A stretch of 64,000 bases of DNA from Paraplanobispora takensis. GTDB lineage: Bacteria > Actinomycetota > Actinomycetes > Streptosporangiales > Streptosporangiaceae. Numbering within the stretch: the stretch's first letter is position 1; the number at the start of each line of letters is the position of its first letter. This document shows, in pieces, positions 25,954 to 34,135 of this stretch. Location: NCBI RefSeq assembly GCF_016863195.1, contig NZ_BOOK01000021.1:80800-144799 (forward strand), in the 5' to 3' direction. Position numbers and translations under genes: made by a program. The notes below the pieces were generated by a model that was given only the letters and a program-made list of their open reading frames with translations, was not told where the DNA came from and searched no databases.

Positions 25954-26649
25954 GTGTCCCGTCCCGTCATCGGCATCACCTGCTACGTCGAGCCGGCGCG
26001 CTTCACCGTCTGGGAGATGACCGCCGCGCTGCTGCCGTACGGCTACGTCGAGCACGTGGTGCGCGCGGGCGGCCAGCCGGTGATCCTGCCCCCGGCGGGC
26101 GACCCGGCCGAGCTGGCCGGGCGGCTGGACGGGCTGATCGTGGCGGGCGGCGGTGACATCGACCCGGCGCGGTACGGCGAGCCGCCCCACGAGCGGACCG
26201 GCTACATCCGGCGGTTCCGTGACGAAGCGGAGCTGGGGCTGGTCCGCGCCGCCCTCGACCGCGGCCTGCCCCTCCTCGGCGTCTGCCGGGGCCTGCAGGT
26301 CCTCAACACGGTCCTGGGCGGCACCCTGCACCAGCACGTGCCCGACGTGGTGGGACACGGCGGCCACGCCCCGGCCCCGGGCCGCTTCGGCCGCATGCCG
26401 GTACGGCTCGCACCGGGCAGCCGGGTCGCGAAGATCCTGGGGGACGGGCCCGCGGACGTGGCCCACTATCACCACCAGGCGATCGACCGGCCGGGCGAGG
26501 GCCTGACCGTGACCGCCCACGCGCAGGACGGCACGGTCGAGGCCGCGGAGCTTCAGGGCCATCCCTTCGCGGTGGGGGTGCAGTGGCACCCGGAGGCCGA
26601 CGAGGAGTGCGCCCTGTTCGCCGGCCTGGTCGAGCACATCCGCCGCTGA
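25954..26649 (+). CDS. Gamma-glutamyl-gamma-aminobutyrate hydrolase-like class I amidotransferase (PuuD-like)
   Basis: A 231-residue C26 peptidase/class I glutamine amidotransferase-like protein. The nucleophile Cys111 is in LLGVCRGLQ, and His-x-Glu is in VQWHPEAD near residue 212. GLIVAGGGDIDPARYGEP near residue 65 is specific to PuuD-like hydrolases. It would remove the glutamyl group at the end of the pathway. The GTG at 25954 has AAAGGGCAGG upstream. It is the last gene of the operon; no amine permease is present. Confidence 0.92.
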   Translation: MSRPVIGITCYVEPARFTVWEMTAALLPYGYVEHVVRAGGQPVILPPAGDPAELAGRLDGLIVAGGGDIDPARYGEPPHERTGYIRRFRDEAELGLVRAALDRGLPLLGVCRGLQVLNTVLGGTLHQHVPDVVGHGGHAPAPGRFGRMPVRLAPGSRVAKILGDGPADVAHYHHQAIDRPGEGLTVTAHAQDGTVEAAELQGHPFAVGVQWHPEADEECALFAGLVEHIRR

Positions 26650-26658
26650 CCCCGGACC

Positions 26659-29433
26659 TCACTCCTGGGCGAGGATCCGCGCCAGCGGGAGGCGCTGGAC
26701 GAGCAGGGCGGGGGCGGCCGAGGCGAGGGCGGCCAGCGCGACGGCGACCCCCGCCGCGGCCAGCGCCCCCGTGATCACCGCGACCGGCAGCCCGCCCGTC
26801 AGCGCGAACGCCGCCGCCGCTCCGCCCGCCGCCCCGGCCAGCGCCCCGAGCAGGCCGATGCCCGTCCCCTCCAGCACGATCAGCCGGGCGAGCGCGCCGC
26901 CCGGCCAGCCGGACCCGCGCAGCGCCGCCAGCTCGGTGTCACGCTCGCGCATGCCCAGGTAGAGCACGTCGGCCACGGCCAGCGCGGCCAGCGCGAACAT
27001 CACCGCGACCGCCGCGTAGTCGGCCGGGCGGGCCTGGACCACGATGGCGTCACCCAGCAGCGAGCCCACCACCCGGCCCCGGAAGCCGTGGGTGACGCCG
27101 AGCAGCACCGTCAGCCCGAAGACCGCGACCGCGAGCGTGGCCGCGCCCAGCAGGGTCCGGCCGGGGACCCGGGACAGCCCGGCCAGCGCGAGCCCGGCCA
27201 CCCCGCGGGGCGAGCGGGCCCGGCGCGGCAGCCGTACGGCGGGCCGTACCGCCTCGGCGGGCGGCACCCGCGAGGCCCGCCAGGCCGGGACCAGGCCCGC
27301 CAGCAGCGCCAGCAGCACCGCCGCCGGGACGGCCAGCCAGATCCGCTGTCCCGGCGGGGCCACCCCGGACCACGCCGCGACCGGCCCGGCCAGCCCGGCC
27401 GAGGCCGTACCGGCCAGCAGGCCGATCACGCCCACCTCCGACAGCACGGTCCCGAACAGCTTCGGCCGCGACCAGCCCAGGCAGGCCAGCACGCCCAGCT
27501 CGGCCCGGCGGGCCCGCACGGCCGCCGCCGCGCCGTTCAGCACGAACAGCGCGCACACGGCCAGGACCAGCACGAACAGCACCAGCGACTTGCGGTCGGC
27601 GGCGTTGAGGATCCGGTAGGCGACGCCCTTGTCCACCCAGTCCTCCTCCAGGGTGAGCGCGGGGCGGCCGTAGGACCCGGCGGGCAGCTCCACGGTGACC
27701 GGCGAGGGTGAGGAGCCGAGCGTGATGTCCACCTCCAGGCCGGTGGCGGCGACGATGTCCCGGGCGACCTGGCTGATCCGCTCGCGGCTGACCGGGTCGG
27801 TCCCCACGACGCCGGAGACCCGCACCCGGATCACGCTCAGCGGCGCCTTCGCCGCGGGCCGTCCCTCGGTCTTCTCCGCGATCTTCCGCATGTCCTGGAG
27901 GTTGGCCAGGAGCAGCGGCGGCGACTGGAGATAGCCGGCGACGTTGTCATTGGGCAGCAGGGACCGGTTCCCGAGCAGGCCGGCGGTCCGCCCGTCGCCG
28001 GGCGCGGCGACGGGCGGGTTGTAGGTCTCCATCGGCAGCCGGGTCAGCTCGCTGAACCCGGGGAGCTTGGCGGGGTCGAACCGGCCGACGACGCGGGAGG
28101 TGAGACCGTCGGCCACCGTGCCCTCGACCGTCCTCGGGGTCAGTTGCCGGAACTGGGTGTCGGCCGCTCCCACGGGCGCGATCGACAGGTCGCTCCCCCA
28201 CTCGTCACCGGCGTGCGGGTTCTTCCAGACCTCCGTCTCGTTGCGCACCGGGAGCGCGGCGAGCCTGCGCCCGCCCCGCTCGCGGTAGGAGGTGGGCCCC
28301 GACGTCCAGTACCGCTTCAACGGCAGGTAGTGCCCTGCCGGAATGTCCGACCACTGCGTGAGCATCCGCTCGTAGACCTGCTCGGCGCCGATCGTCACCC
28401 GCCTGATCACCTCGCCCCGGTGCGTGTCCAGGTAGGGCAGGAACTTCCCGGCCGGCACCCCCTGGACGACCCGCTCCGCCGCCTCCCGGGGCAGCCTGCG
28501 GATCACGATCTCGTCCTGCTGGTCGGCGTAGGGGACCGAGGAGGCGAGCAGCTTGATCTCACCGGAGGTCTCGGCGGGCGTGTCGTCCTTGAGATAGCGT
28601 CCCCCCACCATCGCGCGGTCCAGGCCGGTCAGCCGGGCCTCCGCGTCCGGATCGACGGCGGCGAGCACGAACGGGAAACTCTGGCTGATCACGACGGTCG
28701 CCCGCCCGGTCCGCAGGCCGATGTTGGAGGGGTCGAACTCTCCCCAGCCCGTCTTCAGCGACCAGTAGTGGGCGACCGGAAGCCTCCCCTCGGAAGGATA
28801 GGAGCTCGCCCGCGCCGAATTCTCCGGCCAGCCGAGCGAGGTCTTCAGGGGGGCCCGCCGATCGCCGGGGAGCACCTCCTGGGCCCCCATGACGAGAGTG
28901 GCGTTCTTCCGCTTGAGCTCGTCGAAGCCGAGCGCGACCGGACGGCGGGTCATGTACTCGTACTGCGGCTGCCGGAACGGGATGCGGGTCAGACCCCGGT
29001 CGGTGACCCGGGTGCGCTCCACCCGGAACATGGTGCGGTCGCCCTCGTGGAGCAGGTCCGTCACGTCGATCGCCTCGGTGCCGCCCTGCGTCACATAGCC
29101 GATCATGGCGATGGGGGCGGCGACCTCGACGCCGTCGATCCGCCTGACCTTCTCGTACTGCTCCATGCCGATCCCGCCGAAGATGCCCGACAGATAGTTG
29201 GCGCGCACCAGGCCCTGCGAGCGCTCCAGAGCGGTGGCCGAGCCCTTGGGGCGGACCAGGATGTCGTACTGCGAGCGGAAGTTCTTCCCGACCGCGCCGA
29301 CGATCTCCAGGCGCTGGGTCTCGGCGGTGCCGGTCAGCACGGTGAAGGCGGTGGCCGCGACCACGACGCCGAGCAGCAGCACCAGCGCCCGGCCGATCCG
29401 GTGGCGGAGCTGGGCCCGGACCAGGCGGGTCAC
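26659..29433 (-). CDS. ABC transporter permease, FtsX/MacB-like
   Basis: A 924-residue membrane protein. One N-terminal helix (about residues 15-35) is followed by a very large extracytoplasmic region (about 40-625), then three helices with the FtsX core (VRARRAELGVLACLGWS near residue 655), and a second FtsX-like set near the C-terminus (ERDTELAALRGSGWPGG). The duplicated FtsX organisation suits a mechanotransmission system that works on envelope substrates and not a channel. The start overlaps the ATPase stop by 4 bp (GTGA). The substrate is unknown. Confidence 0.85.
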   Translation of the reverse strand: MTRLVRAQLRHRIGRALVLLLGVVVAATAFTVLTGTAETQRLEIVGAVGKNFRSQYDILVRPKGSATALERSQGLVRANYLSGIFGGIGMEQYEKVRRIDGVEVAAPIAMIGYVTQGGTEAIDVTDLLHEGDRTMFRVERTRVTDRGLTRIPFRQPQYEYMTRRPVALGFDELKRKNATLVMGAQEVLPGDRRAPLKTSLGWPENSARASSYPSEGRLPVAHYWSLKTGWGEFDPSNIGLRTGRATVVISQSFPFVLAAVDPDAEARLTGLDRAMVGGRYLKDDTPAETSGEIKLLASSVPYADQQDEIVIRRLPREAAERVVQGVPAGKFLPYLDTHRGEVIRRVTIGAEQVYERMLTQWSDIPAGHYLPLKRYWTSGPTSYRERGGRRLAALPVRNETEVWKNPHAGDEWGSDLSIAPVGAADTQFRQLTPRTVEGTVADGLTSRVVGRFDPAKLPGFSELTRLPMETYNPPVAAPGDGRTAGLLGNRSLLPNDNVAGYLQSPPLLLANLQDMRKIAEKTEGRPAAKAPLSVIRVRVSGVVGTDPVSRERISQVARDIVAATGLEVDITLGSSPSPVTVELPAGSYGRPALTLEEDWVDKGVAYRILNAADRKSLVLFVLVLAVCALFVLNGAAAAVRARRAELGVLACLGWSRPKLFGTVLSEVGVIGLLAGTASAGLAGPVAAWSGVAPPGQRIWLAVPAAVLLALLAGLVPAWRASRVPPAEAVRPAVRLPRRARSPRGVAGLALAGLSRVPGRTLLGAATLAVAVFGLTVLLGVTHGFRGRVVGSLLGDAIVVQARPADYAAVAVMFALAALAVADVLYLGMRERDTELAALRGSGWPGGALARLIVLEGTGIGLLGALAGAAGGAAAAFALTGGLPVAVITGALAAAGVAVALAALASAAPALLVQRLPLARILAQE

Positions 29434-30140
29434 CCGAGGCGCCCGATCCGGTCGAGGACGTTCTCGGCGGGCGTCACCCGGTCGTCACCGACGATCCGGC
29501 CGTCGCGCATCCGCACCACCCGGTCGCACGCCGCCGCCACCTCGGGGTTGTGGGTGGCCAGCAGCATGGTCATGCCGTACTCCTCGCGGAGGGTGAACAG
29601 CAGGTCGACGATCTCCTGCCCGGTGACGCTGTCGAGGTTGCCGGTCGGCTCGTCGGCCAGCAGCAGGGGCGGATGCCCGATCAGCGCGCGGGCGATGGCC
29701 ACCCGCTGCTGCTGGCCGCCGGACAGCTCGCCGGGCAGCGCCCGCTCCCGGTCCGCCAGCCCGACCGCCTCCAGCAGCTCGCGGGCCCGCGCCCGGCGGT
29801 CGAAGTCCACCCGGCGCGGCAGCACCGGGGCCAGGACGTTGTCCAGCACGCTCAGCGCGGGCAGCAGGTGGAAGCGCTGGAAGACGAAGCCGACCCGGCG
29901 CCGGTGCCGGTCGAGGCCCCGGCGCCTGAGGGTGTCGACGCGCTCCCCGGCCACATGGACCTCGCCCCCGTCCGGGAGGTCCATCGCGCCGACGAGGTGG
30001 AGCAGCGTGGACTTGCCCGCCCCGGACGGGCCCATGAGGGCGACTGCCTGACCGGCCTCGATCTCCAGGTCGATCCCGTCCAGCGCCCTGGCCGGCCCGT
30101 AGGCACGGCTGACGTCTCGCACACTGATCACAACGCCCAT
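29430..30140 (-). CDS. ABC transporter ATP-binding protein, LolD/MacB type
   Basis: A 236-residue ATPase. Walker A GPSGAGKSTLLHLVGAMD is near residue 37, the Q-loop FVFQRFHLLPALSVLDNV is in the form typical of LolD/MacB proteins, the signature [12 protein letters not shown] is near 140, and Walker [14 protein letters not shown] near 160. It pairs with the permease through a 4-bp overlap. Its promoter region holds an 18-bp site that is repeated in front of the divergent PadR gene. Confidence 0.93.
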   Translation of the reverse strand: MGVVISVRDVSRAYGPARALDGIDLEIEAGQAVALMGPSGAGKSTLLHLVGAMDLPDGGEVHVAGERVDTLRRRGLDRHRRRVGFVFQRFHLLPALSVLDNVLAPVLPRRVDFDRRARARELLEAVGLADRERALPGELSGGQQQRVAIARALIGHPPLLLADEPTGNLDSVTGQEIVDLLFTLREEYGMTMLLATHNPEVAAACDRVVRMRDGRIVGDDRVTPAENVLDRIGRLG

Positions 30141-30202
30141 GTCCCTACATTGTCACAATGCAGGAAGGCCGGGAAGGCTCTATCTTGTGACAATGTAGGG
30201 AC
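30141..30202. promoter_or_regulatory. Paired 18-bp sites in inverted orientation at two divergent starts, candidate PadR operators
   Basis: TTGTGACAATGTAGGGAC occurs exactly twice: on the plus strand at 30185-30202 and on the minus strand at 30158-30141. Each copy ends one or two bases before a start codon, of the PadR gene and the ABC ATPase gene. The minus-strand copy is part of the perfect dyad CATTGTCACAATG (30148-30160). The layout predicts that the PadR product represses itself and the ABC pair together. Confidence 0.75.
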
Positions 30203-30203
30203 C

Positions 30204-30812
30204 ATGCCGCTCAGTCACGCCGTCCTCGCCCTCCTCGCCGACGGACCCAGCCACGGCTACGAGCTCAAGTCGAAGTTCGAGTCGGCCGTCGGCCCGCAGT
30301 GGGGCGGCCTCAACATCGGGCACCTGTACCAGATCCTCGACCGGCTGGTCAGGGACGGCCACGTCATCCGCAGCCACGTCGCGCAGAGCGACCGCCCGGA
30401 CAAGACGCTCTACCGGCTCACCGAGGCGGGGGCCGGGGAACTGCGTGAGTGGGCTGTCTCCCCCTGGGCCCGCGTGTCGGGGTTCCGGGACGAGCTGTTC
30501 CTCAAACTGCTCGCCGGCACCCGGCTGGGCCCCCAGACCCTCTCCGCGTTCGTCTCCGCGCAGCGCCAGGCCTACCTGTCGGACCTGGCGGCGCTGACCC
30601 GCCTGCGCCGCGAGCAGGACGACCCGCTGGTCTCCCTGCTCGTCGACGCGGCGATCGCGCACACCCGGGCCGACCTGCAGGTCGTCGACGGCGCCGAGGA
30701 GCGCCTGGCCGCGTCGGCCGCGCACGCCGGGGAGGTGCACGCCGTACGGCCCGAGGCCGCGGCCGGGGACGTGCACGCCGTACGGCCCGAGGCCGCGGCC
30801 GGGGAGGCCTGA
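30204..30812 (+). CDS. PadR-family transcriptional regulator with duplicated C-terminal tail
   Basis: A 202-residue regulator. The PadR winged helix covers residues 1-85 (ALLADGPSHGYELKSKFE, then HLYQILDRLVRDGHV, then DKTLYRLTEAG). Helical C-terminal part to about 170. The last 30 residues contain two copies of a 12-residue unit, GEVHAVRPEAAA-like, from a 36-bp tandem duplication. It diverges from an ABC pair and shares with it the paired sites at 30141-30202, so it is the likely local repressor. Confidence 0.9.
   Translation: MPLSHAVLALLADGPSHGYELKSKFESAVGPQWGGLNIGHLYQILDRLVRDGHVIRSHVAQSDRPDKTLYRLTEAGAGELREWAVSPWARVSGFRDELFLKLLAGTRLGPQTLSAFVSAQRQAYLSDLAALTRLRREQDDPLVSLLVDAAIAHTRADLQVVDGAEERLAASAAHAGEVHAVRPEAAAGDVHAVRPEAAAGEA
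30729..30809 (+). repeat. 36-bp in-frame tandem duplication in the PadR gene
   Basis: Units at 30729-30764 and 30765-30800 differ at one base; a partial third follows. They encode the repeated tail of the PadR protein. Confidence 0.9.
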
Positions 30813-30884
30813 GCCGGGACGGGGCAGCATGGGGGATTTCGCTCGGCGGGTCCTGGCCGTTAGGCTGGCGGCGACACCGATGAA

Positions 30885-31078
30885 CCCGTGCGGGAGAGCG
30901 TCCTGACATCCAGCCCAGGACCCCTGAAGGAGCAAGCCCTCCCCGCGAACCTCTCAAGGCAAAGGACCGTGCGGGTAGGTGCCCTCTGGAAAGCAGGCCT
31001 CCGGGGTCTCGCCGAAGGTGAAAGTCCGGTAAAAACCGGGCGAAGCTCTCAGGCAACCATGACAGAGGGGGAGGATGC
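30885..31078 (+). promoter_or_regulatory. Tandem glycine riboswitch
   Basis: Two glycine aptamers lie in series upstream of gcvT. The first starts with GTGCGGGAGAGC, continues through GAAGGAGCAAGCCCTCCCCGC cut to its core GAAGGAGCAA, and closes with CTCTCAAGGCAAAGGACC. The second, from about 30983, contains GCCGAAGGTGAAAGT and ends with CTCTCAGGCAACCATGACAG. Conserved GGAGAG, CCGAAGG and CTCTCAGGCA elements are those of the gcvT motif. Binding of glycine by both aptamers would switch on the genes downstream. Confidence 0.93.
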
Positions 31079-31108
31079 TCTCATCCGACCCCTGTCTGAG
31101 GTGCGAAC

Positions 31109-32197
31109 ATGTCCCGACCCACGCCGCTGCGCGGCGTCCACGAGGCTCTCGGCGCCACGCTGACCGACTTCGCGGGCTGGCTGATGCCGCTCCGCTACGG
31201 CAGCGAGTCCGCCGAGCACAACGCGGTCCGCCAGGCGGCGGGCCTGTTCGACCTGTCCCACATGGGCGAGATCTTCGTGACCGGGCCGCAGGCCGCCGAG
31301 GCCCTCGACTACGCGCTCGTCGGCTACATCTCCGCGCTGGAGCCCGGCCGCGCCCGCTACACGATGATCGTGAACGCCGAGGGCGGCGTGCTGGACGACC
31401 TGATCGTCTACCGCCTCGCGCCGGAGGAGTTCATGGTCGTCGCCAACGCCTCCAACTACCCGATGGTCGCCGCCGAGCTGACCGAGCGCGCCAAGGCGTT
31501 CGACGCGGTCGTGGACGACCGCTCGGACCGCTACGCGCTGGTCGCCGTGCAGGGGCCGCGGTCCCAGGAGATCCTCGCCACGCTCACCGACGCCGACCTC
31601 GGCGGGCTCAAGTACTACGCGGGCCTGCCCGCCACGGTCGCCGGCCGCCCGGCGCTCATCGCCCGCACCGGCTACACCGGCGAGGACGGGTTCGAGCTGT
31701 TCGTCGAGGGCGCCGACGCCGAGCCGCTGTGGGCCGCGCTCACCGAGGCCGGTGAGCCGTACGGCCTGCGCCCGGCCGGGCTGTCCGCGCGCGACACGCT
31801 CCGCCTCGAGGCGGGCATGCCGCTGTACGGCAACGAGCTGTCGGCCGCTCTGACCCCGTTCGACGCGGGCCTGGGCCGTGTGGTGAGGTTTGACAAACCG
31901 GGCGACTTCGTCGGCCGGGCCGCCCTGGAACCGCTCAAGGACGTCCCGCCGTCCCGCCGCCTGGTGGGCCTGGTCGCGACCGGGCGCCGGGTTCCCCGGC
32001 ACGGCTATCCGGTGGTGGACGCCGGCGGCGCGGTCGTCGGCGAGGTCACCAGCGGGGCGCCCTCCCAGTCCCTGGGCAGGCCCATCGCGATGGCGTACGT
32101 GGACGACGGCCCGACCGAAGGTCTGGCCGTGGACATCCGGGGTAGCCACGAGCCGGTCGAGGTCGTCGACCTGCCTTTCTATCGGAGGAACAAGTGA
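31109..32197 (+). CDS. gcvT: Aminomethyltransferase, glycine cleavage system T protein
   Basis: A 362-residue T protein that transfers the methylene group from the aminomethyl-lipoyl H protein to tetrahydrofolate and releases ammonia. Conserved DLSHMGEIFV, NAEGGVLDDLIVYR and ARTGYTGEDGFELF are present, along with LRLEAGMPLYGNEL in the second domain. It follows a tandem glycine riboswitch and overlaps gcvH by 4 bp. gcvP is not in the window. Confidence 0.97.
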   Translation: MSRPTPLRGVHEALGATLTDFAGWLMPLRYGSESAEHNAVRQAAGLFDLSHMGEIFVTGPQAAEALDYALVGYISALEPGRARYTMIVNAEGGVLDDLIVYRLAPEEFMVVANASNYPMVAAELTERAKAFDAVVDDRSDRYALVAVQGPRSQEILATLTDADLGGLKYYAGLPATVAGRPALIARTGYTGEDGFELFVEGADAEPLWAALTEAGEPYGLRPAGLSARDTLRLEAGMPLYGNELSAALTPFDAGLGRVVRFDKPGDFVGRAALEPLKDVPPSRRLVGLVATGRRVPRHGYPVVDAGGAVVGEVTSGAPSQSLGRPIAMAYVDDGPTEGLAVDIRGSHEPVEVVDLPFYRRNK

Positions 32198-32583
32198 GCA
32201 GCATTCCCGAAGAGCTGAACTACACCAAGGAGCACGAGTGGATCGCCGGCGTCGACGACGGCCTGACCCTGACGGTGGGCATCACCGCCTACGCCGCCGA
32301 GGCCCTCGGTGACGTGGTGTACGTGCAGGTCCCCGAGGTGGGTGCCTCCATCGCCGCCGGTGACGCGGTCGGCGAGGTCGAGTCGACCAAGTCGGTGAGC
32401 GACATCTACGCTCCCGTGGCCGGTGAGATCGTCGAGGTCAACGCTGCCGTCGTGGACGACCCGTCGCTGGTCAACAGCGACCCCTACGGCGAGGGCTGGC
32501 TGTTCCGCGTCCGCCTGGAGGGCGACGCCGACGACCTGCTGTCCGCCCAGGAGTATGCCGCCCTCACCTCTGGCGAGTCCTGA
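32194..32583 (+). CDS. gcvH: Glycine cleavage system H protein
   Basis: A 129-residue lipoyl carrier. The lipoylated lysine is Lys66 in VESTKSVSDIYAPV, and the C-terminal GEGWLFRV matches the family. The GTG overlaps the gcvT stop (GTGA). It shuttles the aminomethyl group between GcvP and GcvT. Confidence 0.97.
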   Translation: MSSIPEELNYTKEHEWIAGVDDGLTLTVGITAYAAEALGDVVYVQVPEVGASIAAGDAVGEVESTKSVSDIYAPVAGEIVEVNAAVVDDPSLVNSDPYGEGWLFRVRLEGDADDLLSAQEYAALTSGES

Positions 32584-32596
32584 TATTTCACCTATT

Positions 32597-32639
32597 GCCG
32601 TGATCGTGCGGGCCGCCACCGGGCGCGCACGGTCACGGC
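32597..32639 (+). repeat. 14-bp stem hairpin between gcvH and sdaA
   Basis: Arms 32597-32610 (GCCGTGATCGTGCG) and 32626-32639 pair over 14 bp with one G-U, around a 15-nt loop. No T-run follows; the sdaA ribosome site starts a few bases later. It may attenuate, process or stabilise the mRNA between the two genes. Confidence 0.65.
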
Positions 32640-32658
32640 GGCACGAAGGACCGGATCA

Positions 32659-34035
32659 ATGGCGATCAGCGTCTTCGACCTCTTCAAGGTCGGCATCGGC
32701 CCCTCCAGCTCGCACACCGGCGGGCCGATGGCCGCCGCCCACAAGTTCGCCCGCGGCCTGGACGGCGACGGGCTGCTGGACAAGACCGCCCGGGTCGAGG
32801 CGATCCTGTACGGCTCGCTCGGGCTCACCGGCAAGGGCCACGGCAGCGACAAGGCCGTCCTGCTCGGCCTGTCCGGCGAGAAGCCCGAGCTCGTCGACGT
32901 CGACTCCGTCGACGGGCGGCTGGCCGCCATGAAGGACTCGGGCACCATCCGCCTGTACGGCTCCCGCGAGATCCCCTTCGTGGTCGGCGAGGACCTCGTC
33001 TTCGAGCGCAAGATCTCCCTGCCCGGCCACCCGAACGGCATGCGCTTCACCGCCTTCGACGAGGCGGGGGAGATCCTGCGGCAGAAGGTCTACTACTCGG
33101 TCGGCGGCGGCTTCGTCGTGGACGAGAACGCCACCGGCGCCGACCGGATCAAGGCCGACGACACCGTCCTGCCCCACCACTTCACCACGGCCGCCGAGCT
33201 GCTGGCCCACTGCCACGAGACGGGCCTGTCGATCTCCGGGCTGATGCTGGAGAACGAGAAGGCCTTCGGCCGCACCGAGGCCGAGATCCGCTCGGGGCTG
33301 CTGCACCTGTGGCAGGTCATGACCGAGTGCGTGAACCGCGGGATCGCCAAGGAGGGCGTGCTGCCCGGCGGGCTGAAGGTCCGCAGGCGCGCCCACCAGC
33401 TGCACCGGCAGCTGCAGAGCGAGTCCCCCGAGAAGGACTCCCTGCAGACGATGGACTGGGTCTCACTGTTCGCCCTGGCGGTCAACGAGGAGAACGCCGC
33501 CGGCGGCCGGATCGTCACCGCCCCCACCAACGGCGCGGCGGGCATCATCCCGGCCGTGCTCACCTACTACGACCGGTTCGTCCACCGGGCCGACGACGAC
33601 GGCGTGGTGCGCTTCCTGCTCACCGCCGGGGCGGTCGGCGTGCTGTTCAAGGAGAACGCCTCCATCTCCGGCGCCGAGGTCGGCTGCCAGGGCGAGGTCG
33701 GCTCGGCCTGCTCGATGGCCGCCGCCGGGCTCACCGAGGTCCTGGGCGGCACCCCCGAGCAGGTGGAGAACGCCGCGGAGATCGGCATCGAGCACAACCT
33801 GGGCCTGACCTGCGACCCGATCGGCGGCCTGGTGCAGATCCCGTGCATCGAGCGCAACGCGGTGGCCTCCATCAAGGCCATCACCGCCTCGCGGATCGCG
33901 CTGCGCGGCGACGGCCGGCACTTCGTCTCGCTCGACAAGGCCATCAAGACGATGCGCGACACCGGCCGCGACATGCTGGACAAGTACAAGGAGACCAGCC
34001 GCGGCGGCCTGGCCGTCAACGTCATCGAGTGCTGA
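32659..34035 (+). CDS. sdaA: L-serine ammonia-lyase, iron-sulfur dependent
   Basis: A 458-residue single-chain serine dehydratase converting serine to pyruvate and ammonia. The N-terminal domain starts [17 protein letters not shown], and the catalytic part has [15 protein letters not shown] and the cysteines of the 4Fe-4S site in [18 protein letters not shown] and [11 protein letters not shown]. It follows gcvH by 75 bp, in the place where many actinomycetes carry glyA first. As part of a glycine-induced unit it would remove serine formed from excess glycine. Confidence 0.96.
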   Translation: MAISVFDLFKVGIGPSSSHTGGPMAAAHKFARGLDGDGLLDKTARVEAILYGSLGLTGKGHGSDKAVLLGLSGEKPELVDVDSVDGRLAAMKDSGTIRLYGSREIPFVVGEDLVFERKISLPGHPNGMRFTAFDEAGEILRQKVYYSVGGGFVVDENATGADRIKADDTVLPHHFTTAAELLAHCHETGLSISGLMLENEKAFGRTEAEIRSGLLHLWQVMTECVNRGIAKEGVLPGGLKVRRRAHQLHRQLQSESPEKDSLQTMDWVSLFALAVNEENAAGGRIVTAPTNGAAGIIPAVLTYYDRFVHRADDDGVVRFLLTAGAVGVLFKENASISGAEVGCQGEVGSACSMAAAGLTEVLGGTPEQVENAAEIGIEHNLGLTCDPIGGLVQIPCIERNAVASIKAITASRIALRGDGRHFVSLDKAIKTMRDTGRDMLDKYKETSRGGLAVNVIEC

Positions 34036-34135
34036 CCTCGCCGGAAACATCACCACGAAGTTCGCAATCTCGTACAGTAGCCCGCAGCCCTGCGGTTATC
34101 GTTTGGGACCTGTTCACGAAGGTCTGGAGGTCTCG

